17,698 nt of DNA from JADGRA01 sp035622755 (GCA_035622755.1 DASPUU010000151.1:1-17698); one strand, 5' to 3'. Numbered from the stretch's first letter, positions 9,949-17,632 are shown. Translations and numbers: made by a program. Notes: a model not told the origin generated them from the sequence alone.

Positions 9949-10527
9949 CTACTGCGCGGTCGAGACGCGGGTCAGGTACTTGCCCTCGCGGGTGTCGATC
10001 TTCAGGACGTCGCCCTCTTCGATGAACAGCGGAACGTTGACCACGTAGCCGGTCTCCAGCACCGCCGGCTTGCTCGCGCCGGACACCGTGTCGCCCCGGA
10101 CCCCGGGGTCGCACTTGGTCACCTTGAGGTCGACGCTGTTCGGCAGCGACACCCCGAGTGCCTTGCCGTTGTAGAAGAGCACCGAGGCCTCGAGGTTCTC
10201 CTTGAGGAAGTTGCGCGCCTCGCCGAGCACCTTCTCGCCGAGAAAGGTCTGCTCGTAGTTGCGCGTGTCCATGAAGTAGTAGTCCTCCCCCTGGCGGTAG
10301 AGGAACTGCATGGTGCGTTCCTCGATGTCCGGCTTGCCCACCTTGTCGCCGCTCTTGAAGGTGGGCTGGAGCACCCGCCCGGTGAGCAGGCTCTTGATGC
10401 TGGTGCGCACGAAGGCCGAGCCCTTTCCGGGCTTGACATGCTGGAACTCGATGATCTCGAAGGGTTCTCCGTCCACCTCGATCTTGAGACCCTTGCGGAA
10501 CTCGGACGTGTCGATGACGCCAGCCAT
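9949..10527 (-). CDS. efp: Translation elongation factor P
   Basis: EF-P binds ribosomes stalled on consecutive prolines and promotes peptide-bond formation. The 192 residues cover the usual three beta-barrel domains: KOW-like N-terminal domain (about 1-66), OB domain (about 70-130) and C-terminal OB domain (about 133-190, with GDTVSGASKPAVLETG and the terminal DTREGKYLTR). The loop that enters the peptidyl-transferase centre reads VKPGKGSAF, with Lys35 at the position of E. coli Lys34, which is beta-lysylated. A lysine here rules out the arginine-rhamnosylation type. The modifying enzymes are not in the window. It starts at ATG 10527, 48 nt after the Roadblock gene, and precedes accBC. Several neighbouring products contain polyproline runs, so EF-P may matter for their expression; that link is inference. 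Confidence 0.96.
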   Translation of the reverse strand: MAGVIDTSEFRKGLKIEVDGEPFEIIEFQHVKPGKGSAFVRTSIKSLLTGRVLQPTFKSGDKVGKPDIEERTMQFLYRQGEDYYFMDTRNYEQTFLGEKVLGEARNFLKENLEASVLFYNGKALGVSLPNSVDLKVTKCDPGVRGDTVSGASKPAVLETGYVVNVPLFIEEGDVLKIDTREGKYLTRVSTAQ

Positions 10528-10575
10528 AGCGGGCGCCAGGTGTCTAGCCTCCCCGGGGCCGCTTGGGAAGGGCGT

Positions 10576-10938
10576 TCAGAGCTCGGCGCGGATCCGCGGA
10601 GCGGCGATGCGAAGGGCCCAGCGTCCCTTTCCGTAGTTGCCGTCCGGCCGGAGCGCGAGCACCACGAAGTAATCCGGCGAGACGAGCCGCATCACGGTGA
10701 TCAGCCGCTCGGTGTTCACGCTCACCTCGGCCACGTTGCCGGTCTTGAGCAGGGCGGCGGCGTTCTTGAGCTGGGCGAGGACCGAGGCGTACTCCACCCA
10801 GGTGGTGGGGAGATCCAGCTCGGCGGCGGCATGGTCCTGGTAGGTCTCGACGGCGATGCCGTCGAAGCCCATCACGCTGCAGGCCAGCGCCCCGTCGACC
10901 TGCGACACCACGCCCTGGAGGTGGGTGAGGAAGGACAC
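10576..10938 (-). CDS. Roadblock/LC7-domain protein (MglB-like family)
   Basis: The 120-residue product is a single Roadblock/LC7 domain. The N-terminal helix (about 2-14) leads into GALACSVMGFDGIAVE, matching the 'G.....m..DGl.v' core. A long central helix (about 47-65) is followed by VNTERLITVMRLVSPDYFVVLAL and NYGKGRWALR, the closing strands and helix. Members of this family bind small Ras-like GTPases; MglB is the GTPase-activating protein for MglA in myxobacterial polarity control. No MglA-like GTPase is encoded here. MglB itself is longer, so this is a paralogue at most. It starts at GTG 10938, 7 nt after the lipoprotein stop, with no clear Shine-Dalgarno sequence, suggesting coupled translation. 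Its place in a pil operon suggests a role in pilus polarity or regulation, which is inference. Confidence 0.8.
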   Translation of the reverse strand: MSFLTHLQGVVSQVDGALACSVMGFDGIAVETYQDHAAAELDLPTTWVEYASVLAQLKNAAALLKTGNVAEVSVNTERLITVMRLVSPDYFVVLALRPDGNYGKGRWALRIAAPRIRAEL

Positions 10939-10945
10939 GGAACGG

Positions 10946-11620
10946 TCACGGCACGCAGTACTGGATGTCCCGCCCCGGGATCCCGCAGCTCGTCATCTGG
11001 GACGTCGTGTTGGCCGGGCAGGTCAGCGTCCCGGCGACGGGGGGGATCCCGTAGAACAGGGTGAGCGGGAAGGTCACCGGATTGGTCTGCGAGGACCCTC
11101 CGCCGACGAGGTTGCCGAAGATGGCGAAGGTCACGAGCAGGGTCTGGGAGGCGCCGGGGTTGGCCAGGGCGGCGTTGTAGCCCGCCGTCGCCGCCTGGGG
11201 AGTGAGCAGCTCCACGCCCACCGAGTTCTTGTCCGGGGTGGCCCCGGCGGTGATGCTGGCCGACATGTTGATGATGCCGGTGGGCGGGTTGCTGCCTCCC
11301 ACCAGGATGTAGCTCAGCTGCACGTAGGTGGAGATGAAGGTGTTGGCCTGGGCCCCGGAGATCTGATCCCCGTTGACGGTGGTGCTGATCTGCTGGAGCT
11401 GGCTCTCCCAGCTGAAGACCTGGAAGTAGGTGCTGGCCCCGCCGAAGACGGACATGTCCACCGCCCCGCCCTCGACGTACTTGGTCGGGTCGGAGAAGTC
11501 GCAGTTCGTCCCCGGCGCCCGCGCGGCGCTGACCACGATGGAGAGATTCTTCTCGGCCGAGCAGCCCGCCGCCGCGACCAGGGCGGGGAGCAGGAGGAGG
11601 AAGCGGCGAAGGCGGTTCAT
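10946..11620 (-). CDS. Outer-membrane-type lipoprotein of unknown function, coupled to pilQ
   Basis: The 224-residue product has a lipoprotein signal: MNRLRRF, a hydrophobic LLLLPALVAAAG segment and a lipobox AAGC with Cys20. The residue after the cysteine is Ser, not Asp, so sorting to the outer membrane is plausible. The mature part is rich in Ser, Thr, Gly and Asn, has few charges and looks beta-rich. It contains four further cysteines (40, 201, 212, 222), enough for two disulfides, three of them in the last 24 residues. I recognise no family. Its ATG overlaps the pilQ stop as ATGA (11617-11620), so translation is coupled to that of the secretin. It could be a secretin-associated lipoprotein. 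It has no TPR, so it does not resemble Tgl/PilF-type pilotins. The reading frame stays open far upstream inside pilQ, but that is a GC-content artefact. Confidence 0.8.
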   Translation of the reverse strand: MNRLRRFLLLLPALVAAAGCSAEKNLSIVVSAARAPGTNCDFSDPTKYVEGGAVDMSVFGGASTYFQVFSWESQLQQISTTVNGDQISGAQANTFISTYVQLSYILVGGSNPPTGIINMSASITAGATPDKNSVGVELLTPQAATAGYNAALANPGASQTLLVTFAIFGNLVGGGSSQTNPVTFPLTLFYGIPPVAGTLTCPANTTSQMTSCGIPGRDIQYCVP

Positions 11621-14394
11621 CGTTGCTCTCCGACGGACGGGGTGGCGGGCGGATTCGCCGCCGCGACGGTCTTGCTGCCCACCCCGAGGATGCGCGGGGT
11701 GATGAAGATGAGCAGCTCCTGGCGACTCTCGGTGTAGCTGGTGTTCTTGAAGAAGAAGCCGAGGATGGGGATGGAGCCCAGGAAGGGGACGCTGTTCTCC
11801 TGGTTCGAGGCGTTGCGGACGTAGATGCCGCCGATGACGGTGGTGTCGCCGTCGTGGACCAGCACCTGCGTCACCGCCTCCTTCTTGGAGATGGCCGGCT
11901 GGCCGTTGGCGCCGGTCAGCGATGGATCGGGCTGGTTGTTGGTGGCCTTGATCAGCATCAGCACGCTGCCGTCGGCGGTGATGTGCGGCGTCACCTCCAG
12001 CGACAGCTGGGCGTCGACGAAGACGGTGTTCACGCCCTGGGCCGACACCTGGCTGAAGGGGATGGAGAGCCCTTGCGTGATCTTGGCCGTGGCGTTGTGC
12101 ACGGTGGTCACCTTGGGGGCGCTGATCGTCCGCACCTGGCCCTTGGTCTCCAGCGCCGACAGCCGGAGGTTGAGCTGGAAGGCGCCGTTCACCGAGCCGA
12201 AGGTCATGCCGATGGCGCCGCCGGATCCGGCGCCGACCGCGGCCGGCAGGTTGACGGCGAAGTTGGGCGTGCTCGAGGTCCCGGTGGCCGGAGCGGTGCC
12301 GGTGTCCACGCCCCCGGAGATGCGGTAGTTGTTCGGGAACACCAGGCCGGTGGCGTTGTTGGTGCCCGGCGCCTGCTGGGCGTAGCCGCCCCACTGGACG
12401 CCGATCTCCCGGGTGAAGTTGGTGTTGGCCTCGACGATCCGGCTCTCGATCAGGACCTGGGGCGTCATCGTGTCCAGCTGCTCCACCAGGGACCGGGCCC
12501 GGGAGATGTTCGAGGCGATGTCCCGGACGAGGAGGGTGTTGGTGCGGACGTCGACGTTGACCGTGCCGCGCTCGGTGAGGACGTCCTTCACCCGGTCGCG
12601 GAGGTCGGTGGCGGTGGCGTAGTTCACCGGGAGCAGCTGGACCACCAGATCCTCCTGCCGGCGGAGGGCCTTCTTCCGCTCCTCCCGCAGGCGCGCCTCC
12701 TCCTCCAGGGTCTTCAGCGGCGCGACGCGGATGACGTTGCCAATGACCTCCTTGCCCAGCTGCTTGCTGGCCAGGATGATGTCCAGGGCCTCGTCCCAGG
12801 GAACGTTCCGCAGCCGGATGGTGATGTTGCCCTTCACGTCGTCGGCGACGACGATGTTGAGCTTGCTCACCTCGGAGATGATGCGCAGCAGATTGTGGAT
12901 GTCGATGTCCTTGAACTCGAAGGTCACCTTCTTCCCGGTGTACTTGGCGCGGGCCGGCGCCCCCTGCGCGGCGTAGGCCTTGGCCTCGGTGGTGAAGCTG
13001 GCGGTCCGATCCACCACCGCCACCTCCTCCACCTCCGCGCCCCGGGCGCCGAGGCGCCAGGAGAGCCCGGCCGGGGTGCGCTCCAGCTTCTCGTCGATGG
13101 GCTTGTCCGCGGCGACGACGATCCGCACCGTGTTCACCCCGCCCGGGACGGCGAAGGTGCTCACCATCCGCACCGGCGTCTCCAGCGCGCTGGTGTCCAG
13201 GCTCCGCTCCAGCCGCTTCGGGACCTTGGCTCCGGTGAGGGTGAGCACCGCGCCGCGCGCGTCGGGACGGTCCACCGACCAGGCCACCTCCCCGGTGAGC
13301 TTGATCTCCACCCGTCCGCCGCCGGGGAGCTCGGTGAAGGCGACGTCCTGGACCTCGCCGGTGGCCGGTGGGGCGGCGGGCGGCGCGGCGGCGGGCACGG
13401 CGCGCGGCACGCGCTTGCCGTCGATCTCCACCTCCCCGTCCTGGAGCTCGCCGGGGGCCGAGCGGGCCACCGCCGGAGCGGCCGGGGCGCCCACCATCCA
13501 GGCCAGGCCCTGGGACGTCCAGCGCACCGAGTGGCTGGGCATCTCCGGGCCCACGTCCAGGACGAGGCGGACCTTGTCCGCGTGCGCCCCGGCCCGGAGC
13601 GAGGCGAAGGGCTCGGGGCGCGAGGTGGGCAGCTTGCCGGTGAGCTTCACCCCGTAGACATCGAGGGCGATGCGGGCCGGGTCTCGCAGCTCGAGAACCT
13701 CGTAGCGCGCGAGCTGTCCGTCGGCGACCAGCTCCAGCCGGTGGGACGACAGCCGAACCTGGGTCAGGTGGTGGGCGGGGCGGCTCACCGCGCGCTGGTC
13801 GTGCTCGGCGACCACCGGCTCCCCCGCGGGCGGCGCGGCGGCCGGGGGCTCGGCGATGGCCTCGGCCTTCACCTGGGCGGTGGCGGCCGGGGCGGGCGCG
13901 GAGGCCGGCCCCGCGGCCAGCCCGGGAGCGGCGGCCGGGGCAGGCGTGGGGGCCGGCGCCGCGGCCACCCCGGGGGCGGCGGCGGCCGGTGCGGCCTTCA
14001 CCAGGATCAGCACCCGGTTCCCGTCGGCATGCACGTCGTAGGAGAGGGCCTGCCGGAGCGCCACCAGGAGGCGGGCGACGTTCCCTTGCGCATCGGAGAA
14101 CTGCGAGATGACCACCCCGCCGACGGGCCCGGCGCCGTCGCGGACCCCCTTCACCGCGCCGGCATCGGCCGAGCTCACGTCCACCACCAGGCGGTCGGGG
14201 TCGGAGAGTCGGAAGACGGTGAAGATCGGGGAGCGGCTGCCGGTCACCATCACCTGGGCGCCCTCGCGGGTGGCAGACACCTCCACCGCCTTGAGCGCGT
14301 TGAGATCCGAGGCCGCCGCCCCGTGGGCGAACAGCCACAGGCCAGCGCCCGCCAGTACAATGAGCCCCTTCGACGTGACGCGCGGTTGGCGCAT
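11617..14394 (-). CDS. pilQ: Type IV pilus outer-membrane secretin PilQ
   Basis: PilQ forms the multimeric outer-membrane channel through which the pilus emerges. The 925 residues begin with a Sec signal peptide (hydrophobic 11-27, cleavage near AHGAAA). Three AMIN-like beta domains follow at about 37-132, 210-302 and 348-450, which in this family bind peptidoglycan. An Ala/Pro-rich linker (about 133-195) separates the first two. The secretin STN/N0-like domain is at about 487-560 (VTFEFKDIDIHNLLRIIS), an N1/Secretin_N domain at about 583-640, and the secretin core at about 645-904. The core includes VLIESRIVEANTNF, SIPFLG-type SVPFLGSIPILGFFF (868-882) and the terminal ELLIFITPRIL. Size and three AMIN domains fit myxobacterial PilQ. 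GAGGAAAG lies just before the ATG at 14394. It follows pilP after 61 nt and overlaps a lipoprotein gene by 4 nt. Confidence 0.97.
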   Translation of the reverse strand: MRQPRVTSKGLIVLAGAGLWLFAHGAAASDLNALKAVEVSATREGAQVMVTGSRSPIFTVFRLSDPDRLVVDVSSADAGAVKGVRDGAGPVGGVVISQFSDAQGNVARLLVALRQALSYDVHADGNRVLILVKAAPAAAAPGVAAAPAPTPAPAAAPGLAAGPASAPAPAATAQVKAEAIAEPPAAAPPAGEPVVAEHDQRAVSRPAHHLTQVRLSSHRLELVADGQLARYEVLELRDPARIALDVYGVKLTGKLPTSRPEPFASLRAGAHADKVRLVLDVGPEMPSHSVRWTSQGLAWMVGAPAAPAVARSAPGELQDGEVEIDGKRVPRAVPAAAPPAAPPATGEVQDVAFTELPGGGRVEIKLTGEVAWSVDRPDARGAVLTLTGAKVPKRLERSLDTSALETPVRMVSTFAVPGGVNTVRIVVAADKPIDEKLERTPAGLSWRLGARGAEVEEVAVVDRTASFTTEAKAYAAQGAPARAKYTGKKVTFEFKDIDIHNLLRIISEVSKLNIVVADDVKGNITIRLRNVPWDEALDIILASKQLGKEVIGNVIRVAPLKTLEEEARLREERKKALRRQEDLVVQLLPVNYATATDLRDRVKDVLTERGTVNVDVRTNTLLVRDIASNISRARSLVEQLDTMTPQVLIESRIVEANTNFTREIGVQWGGYAQQAPGTNNATGLVFPNNYRISGGVDTGTAPATGTSSTPNFAVNLPAAVGAGSGGAIGMTFGSVNGAFQLNLRLSALETKGQVRTISAPKVTTVHNATAKITQGLSIPFSQVSAQGVNTVFVDAQLSLEVTPHITADGSVLMLIKATNNQPDPSLTGANGQPAISKKEAVTQVLVHDGDTTVIGGIYVRNASNQENSVPFLGSIPILGFFFKNTSYTESRQELLIFITPRILGVGSKTVAAANPPATPSVGEQR

Positions 14395-14399
14395 GGCTT

Positions 14400-14407
14400 C
14401 TTTCCTC
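14400..14407 (-). promoter_or_regulatory. Shine-Dalgarno sequence for pilQ
   Basis: GAGGAAAG lies 5 nt before the pilQ ATG and is among the strongest ribosome-binding sites in the window. An independent strong site fits the high copy number a secretin ring needs relative to other pil subunits, which is inference. Confidence 0.6.
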
Positions 14408-14424
14408 GACGTGCTGCTGCGAGA

Positions 14425-14443
14425 GGCCGTCGCCAGAACGGCC
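14425..14443 (-). other. Perfect 6-bp stem-loop in the pilP-pilQ spacer
   Basis: GGCCGT and ACGGCC pair around the 7-nt loop TCTGGCG in the 61-nt gap between pilP and pilQ. No T-run follows, so it is not a typical terminator. It could stabilise or set processing of the pilQ mRNA; a stem this short could also occur by chance. Confidence 0.35.
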
Positions 14444-14455
14444 CCGGTGCAGGCG

Positions 14456-15013
14456 CTAGTAGGTCTTTCCCGTGGAGAGGTCGAGCTCCGGCGGAGCCTG
14501 GCGGTCCGCCTTGATGGCCAGCGTGAGCTGGTTTGCGTTGGTCTTTCCGTCCGGTCCGGTGAAGTACTCGGTGATGGTCACCGAGTCCCGGAGGATCTGG
14601 GTCACCTTCCCGCCCTGCCGTCCGATGCGGGTGTTGCGGCGGAGGAAGTACCCCCGCCCCTGCGGGTCCTGGACCATGGCCAGCGGGTTGGCATCCCCGG
14701 ACACCACCGCCACCAGGGTGAGCTGGTCGAGGTCGAACTTGCAGAGCGGCTCGTTGCAGGTGGCGTTGGCCACCGCCGCGGAGCGGGCCAGGTCCAGGTC
14801 CGGGCTCCGGAACGGGTCGCGCTTGCCGATGGGGTTGTAGACGTAGACCGGGCCGGGGCTGGCCGCCGGCGGCGGGAGGGGAGCCGCCTTGGGCGGCGGC
14901 GGCGCGCTCCTGGCCACCGCCGGGGCCGCCGGCGCCGGCTTGTCGCCCCCGCATCCGGCGAGGGCCGCCGCGCCCAGGGCGGCCAGGGAAGCGGCGGCGC
15001 CGAGGCGCGTCAC
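14456..15013 (-). CDS. pilP: Type IV pilus assembly lipoprotein PilP
   Basis: PilP links the inner-membrane PilNO dimer to the periplasmic domains of PilQ. The 185-residue product starts at GTG 15013, overlapping the pilO stop as GTGA. It has a lipoprotein signal with lipobox LAGC (Cys21), then a Pro/Ala-rich spacer (about 26-56) with PPPP and PPP runs. The conserved motif NPIGKRDPF (60-68) corresponds to the segment that contacts PilN/PilO. A C-terminal beta domain (about 85-170) contains DLDQLTLVAVVSG and RVG-like TRIGRQGGKVTQI, the homology-region fold that binds PilQ N-domains. Two cysteines five residues apart (86 and 91) open the beta domain and could form a disulfide. Glycine follows the lipidated cysteine, so an inner-membrane retention signal in the E. 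coli sense (Asp at +2) is absent. Confidence 0.94.
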   Translation of the reverse strand: MTRLGAAASLAALGAAALAGCGGDKPAPAAPAVARSAPPPPKAAPLPPPAASPGPVYVYNPIGKRDPFRSPDLDLARSAAVANATCNEPLCKFDLDQLTLVAVVSGDANPLAMVQDPQGRGYFLRRNTRIGRQGGKVTQILRDSVTITEYFTGPDGKTNANQLTLAIKADRQAPPELDLSTGKTY

Positions 15014-15618
15014 GGGGTGCCCGCCTTCTTCTCGGCCGCCTTGGCCGCGTTCTGATCGAGGAAGCGGAAGGCGGTGGCGATGAAGTCCGCCGTCAGGACC
15101 ACCTTCTCCGCCCTGACCTGAGGCGTGCTCAGCCGGAGATTGTTCACGTTGACGATGCGGCGCATGTTGGCCACTTCCTGGAGGAAGAGCGCCACCTCGT
15201 TGTAGTTGCCGGTGACCGACATCCGGATCGGGATCCTCACGTAGATCTGCGCCGGCTGCTCGGTGGTCGGCTCGACGGTGGAGATCTCCAGCCCGCTCTT
15301 GCGCCCGACGTCGTTGAGCTGGGCGAGGAGCTCGTCGACGTCGGCCTCCTCGGGAAGCTCGGAGAGCGCCTCGTCCAGCTTCTGCTGGAGGACGTCCATC
15401 TCCCGGCGGCGCTCGTTCAGGTTCTGTGCGATCTCCGACTTCTCTTGAAGTTGCGCATCGAGCAGGCGCTGCCGCACCTGCTGCCCGGTGATGGCGCCCT
15501 CCACCGGATTGACGAAGAGCAGGAAGTTGGCGAGCGTGATGAGCACCACCGCCACGGCCACCCCTCCCCAGCGGTAGAGGGGCGGCGCCTTGAGCAGCCT
15601 GTTGATCAGCTCGTCCAT
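15010..15618 (-). CDS. pilO: Type IV pilus inner-membrane alignment protein PilO
   Basis: PilO is a bitopic inner-membrane protein that pairs with PilN in the pilus alignment subcomplex. The 202 residues show a short cytoplasmic N-terminus, one membrane segment (about 17-37, ending NFLLFVNP), a coiled coil (about 46-90, with LNERRREMDVLQQKLDEAL) and a ferredoxin-like periplasmic domain (about 95-185). That domain includes the family pattern IPIRMSVTGNYNEVALFLQEVA and IVNVNNLRL. The ATG at 15618 directly abuts the pilN TAG, and the gene ends in a GTGA overlap with pilP. No Shine-Dalgarno sequence is obvious, in keeping with translational coupling. Confidence 0.96.
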   Translation of the reverse strand: MDELINRLLKAPPLYRWGGVAVAVVLITLANFLLFVNPVEGAITGQQVRQRLLDAQLQEKSEIAQNLNERRREMDVLQQKLDEALSELPEEADVDELLAQLNDVGRKSGLEISTVEPTTEQPAQIYVRIPIRMSVTGNYNEVALFLQEVANMRRIVNVNNLRLSTPQVRAEKVVLTADFIATAFRFLDQNAAKAAEKKAGTP

Positions 15619-16299
15619 CTAGATGGTGTAGTTGGAGTTGAGGTTGAGCTCGAACTCGACCAGCTTGGTCGAGCCGATGGCATCCTTGACGTCCCGCTGC
15701 TCGGCCTTCTTGAGCTGGATGTTGTTGAAGAAGGTGGCCACGTCCTTGGTGGGGAAGTCCTCGATCGCCCCCTCGGCGGAGAGCAGCTCCACCCGCGCCG
15801 TCTGGGTGTCGCGCTTCTGCTCCACCAGCCGCCCCATGCCCTTCGGGGTCCAGACCATGGTCTGCAGGCCGCGCATGAACTCGGAGACGTCGTCCACCGA
15901 GGCCGCCTTCCCGTCGAGCACCACCGCGTTCTGCTTCTCCTCGAACTTGGTGAGCCACACCTTCTTCGGGGTGGCGGTGGCCAGTGCATCCAGCATCCGC
16001 ACCGGCCCGGTGCGCTGCTTGCGCAGGTCGTTGAGGATGGCCAGCTTGGCCTGGACGTCCTTCTTCCGGGCGTTGATGTTGTTCACCTCGCCGATGACCT
16101 TCTCCAGCTCGGCGATGCGGCTCTGCGTCTGAGCGATGCGCTTGGCGTTCTTCTCCTGCTCCTCGGAGCGGCTGTACCACCACCAGTAGTTGACGCCGAG
16201 GGCGACGGCCAGGATGCCGCCGATGACCACCAGGACCTGGCGGCCGACCTCGCGCTTCTTCACCTGCCGGACGGGCAGGAGGTTGATGTGGATCATCAT
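15619..16299 (-). CDS. pilN: Type IV pilus inner-membrane alignment protein PilN
   Basis: PilN anchors cytoplasmic PilM to the inner membrane and pairs with PilO in the periplasm. The 226 residues start MMIHINLLPVRQ; the INLLP motif (5-9) is the conserved PilM-binding peptide. One membrane segment lies at about 21-41, followed by a coiled coil (about 45-95) and a periplasmic ferredoxin-like domain (about 100-220). That domain contains KKVWLTKFEEKQNAVVLDGKA-like strands. The pilM stop and the pilN start overlap as ATGA (16296-16299). A second ATG follows immediately at 16296, so the true start may be either codon. Its stop is directly adjacent to the pilO start. Confidence 0.95.
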   Translation of the reverse strand: MMIHINLLPVRQVKKREVGRQVLVVIGGILAVALGVNYWWWYSRSEEQEKNAKRIAQTQSRIAELEKVIGEVNNINARKKDVQAKLAILNDLRKQRTGPVRMLDALATATPKKVWLTKFEEKQNAVVLDGKAASVDDVSEFMRGLQTMVWTPKGMGRLVEQKRDTQTARVELLSAEGAIEDFPTKDVATFFNNIQLKKAEQRDVKDAIGSTKLVEFELNLNSNYTI

Positions 16300-17378
16300 T
16301 CCAGCTTGTCCCCCGGGCGCCGCAGGGCGAGTCCCACCGCCACCGCCGCCATCGGCGCCACGTCCATGACGAAGCCGGGATCGAACCTGCGGTTGTCGAT
16401 CTCGATGTTCTTGAAGGGGTTGAGAATCTCCACCGGAACGCCGGTGCGCGCCTCGATGGTCTTGAACAGCGCCGGGATCTTGGCTGTCCCGCCGGAGAGG
16501 AAGACCTTGGAGAAGCTCGCATCGGCTGCGGTGCCGGCGTAGAAGTCGAGCGAGCGCTGGATCTCGCCGGCCACTTGCTCGGCCACCGCGGCCATCACCC
16601 GCTCCACCTCCTGGGGGACCACCGCGTCGGAATCGCTCCGGCCTCCGCCGATCTTCAGCGCCTCGGCCTCCTCGTAGGAGACGTTGAGCTGCTTCTGGAT
16701 CTCCTCGGTGAACTGGTTGCCGCCGATGGTCACGTCGCGGGTGAACACCGTCGCCCCGCGGCTGAGGATGTTGATGTTCACCACCGAGGCGCCGGCGTTG
16801 ATCAGCACCACCGTCTCGGTGGGCGGCAGGTCGTAGTTGACGCTGAACATGTTCTGGACGGCGAAGGCGTCCACGTCCACCACCACCGGGATCAGCCCGG
16901 CCTCGGAGACGACGGTGGTGTAGTCGTTGATCATGTCCTTCTTGGCCGCCACCAGGAGGACGTCCATCTGGCCGGTGGCGTCGCTTCCCTCCGGCGTCAG
17001 GATCTGGGTGTCGATGTGCACGTCCTTGACGTCGAAGGGGATGTACTGCTCCGCCTCCCACTGGATGGACTCCTCCAGCTCGTCCTGGCTCATGCGGGGC
17101 ATGGCGATCTTCTTGATGATCACCGAGTGGCCGCTCACCCCGATGGCCACCTCCTTCTGCTTGACGCGCAGCTCGCCGAGCAGCTCCTGCACCGCCTGGA
17201 CGATGGCGGTGGAGTTCATCAGCGTGTTGTCGACGATGGACTCCGGCGGCAGCGGCTTCATCCCGAAGTTCTGCAGGGAGTAGCCCACCACCCCGCGCCG
17301 CCTGGACTCCTTGAGCTGGATCATCTTCACCGAGGTCGACCCGATGTCGAGTCCGATGGCCAGTTTCCCGCGTGCCAT
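16296..17378 (-). CDS. pilM: Type IV pilus assembly protein PilM (actin-like ATPase fold)
   Basis: PilM is a cytoplasmic FtsA-like protein that binds ATP and the PilN N-terminal peptide, forming a ring at the base of the pilus machine. The 360-residue length is normal. The actin-fold motifs are all present: phosphate-1 GLDIGSTSVKMIQL (9-22), phosphate-2 VLINAGASVVNINIL (191-205) and the adenosine motif VFLSGGTAKIPAL (292-304). WEAEQYIPFDVKDV (107-120) is a conserved PilM signature. The ATG at 17378 begins 19 nt after the stop of the helix-turn-helix gene, and no strong Shine-Dalgarno sequence is visible. The gene overlaps pilN by 4 nt. Confidence 0.97.
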   Translation of the reverse strand: MARGKLAIGLDIGSTSVKMIQLKESRRRGVVGYSLQNFGMKPLPPESIVDNTLMNSTAIVQAVQELLGELRVKQKEVAIGVSGHSVIIKKIAMPRMSQDELEESIQWEAEQYIPFDVKDVHIDTQILTPEGSDATGQMDVLLVAAKKDMINDYTTVVSEAGLIPVVVDVDAFAVQNMFSVNYDLPPTETVVLINAGASVVNINILSRGATVFTRDVTIGGNQFTEEIQKQLNVSYEEAEALKIGGGRSDSDAVVPQEVERVMAAVAEQVAGEIQRSLDFYAGTAADASFSKVFLSGGTAKIPALFKTIEARTGVPVEILNPFKNIEIDNRRFDPGFVMDVAPMAAVAVGLALRRPGDKLE

Positions 17379-17397
17379 GGTTGGTTGCCGGGCGGCT

Positions 17398-17622
17398 TCA
17401 GCGCCGCACGCCGTCCTCCTCGAAGAAGACCCGCCTGCGGTCGGTGACCTTCATCCCCAGGGCGAGAATGATCTTGCGCTTGGTGTCCACCCGGCAGGCG
17501 CTGCCCCGCTCCACCCGGTCGATGGTGAGCACGGAGACCCCGGCCCGCCGGGCGAGCTCGGCCTTGGAGAGCAGCTGCTCCTCGCGCAGCCGCTGCACGG
17601 CATTCTTGACCCGCTGGCCCAT
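17398..17622 (-). CDS. Small XRE-type helix-turn-helix DNA-binding protein
   Basis: The 74-residue product is a single Cro/C1 (XRE) domain. The helix-turn-helix lies at about 19-40: SKAELARRAGVS, then the recognition helix with TIDRVERG. KRKIILALGMKV (48-59) matches the fourth helix of the fold ('.kia.aLgv.'). The short C-terminus (FFEEDGVRR) has no effector or dimerisation domain. It starts at ATG 17622 behind a strong Shine-Dalgarno sequence and ends 19 nt before pilM, so it is probably the first gene of the pil operon. A role as operon regulator or autoregulator is inference. Being so close to the right edge, upstream genes that would clarify it are not visible. Confidence 0.85.
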   Translation of the reverse strand: MGQRVKNAVQRLREEQLLSKAELARRAGVSVLTIDRVERGSACRVDTKRKIILALGMKVTDRRRVFFEEDGVRR

Positions 17623-17623
17623 G

Positions 17624-17632
17624 CCTTTCCTC
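17624..17632 (-). promoter_or_regulatory. Shine-Dalgarno sequence for the helix-turn-helix gene
   Basis: GAGGAAAGG ends 1 nt before the ATG at 17622, with its AGGA core about 6 nt away. It supports that start. Confidence 0.6.

Noticed and set aside
10528..10575. Possible promoter before efp (TTCCCA, 17 nt, TAGACA)
   Set aside because: Matches to both boxes are poor and the leader would be only a few nucleotides long; GC-rich chance is as likely.
10946..14338. 1130-codon minus-strand frame ending in the lipoprotein
   Set aside because: Only the last 224 codons (from ATG 11620) look like a protein, with a lipobox and sensible composition. The rest is an out-of-frame reading of pilQ.
11623..14514. 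Long plus-strand open frame (963 codons) opposite pilQ, and a similar one at 5588-7861 opposite the TPR gene
   Set aside because: Both mirror the real minus-strand genes and have low-complexity translations without motifs.
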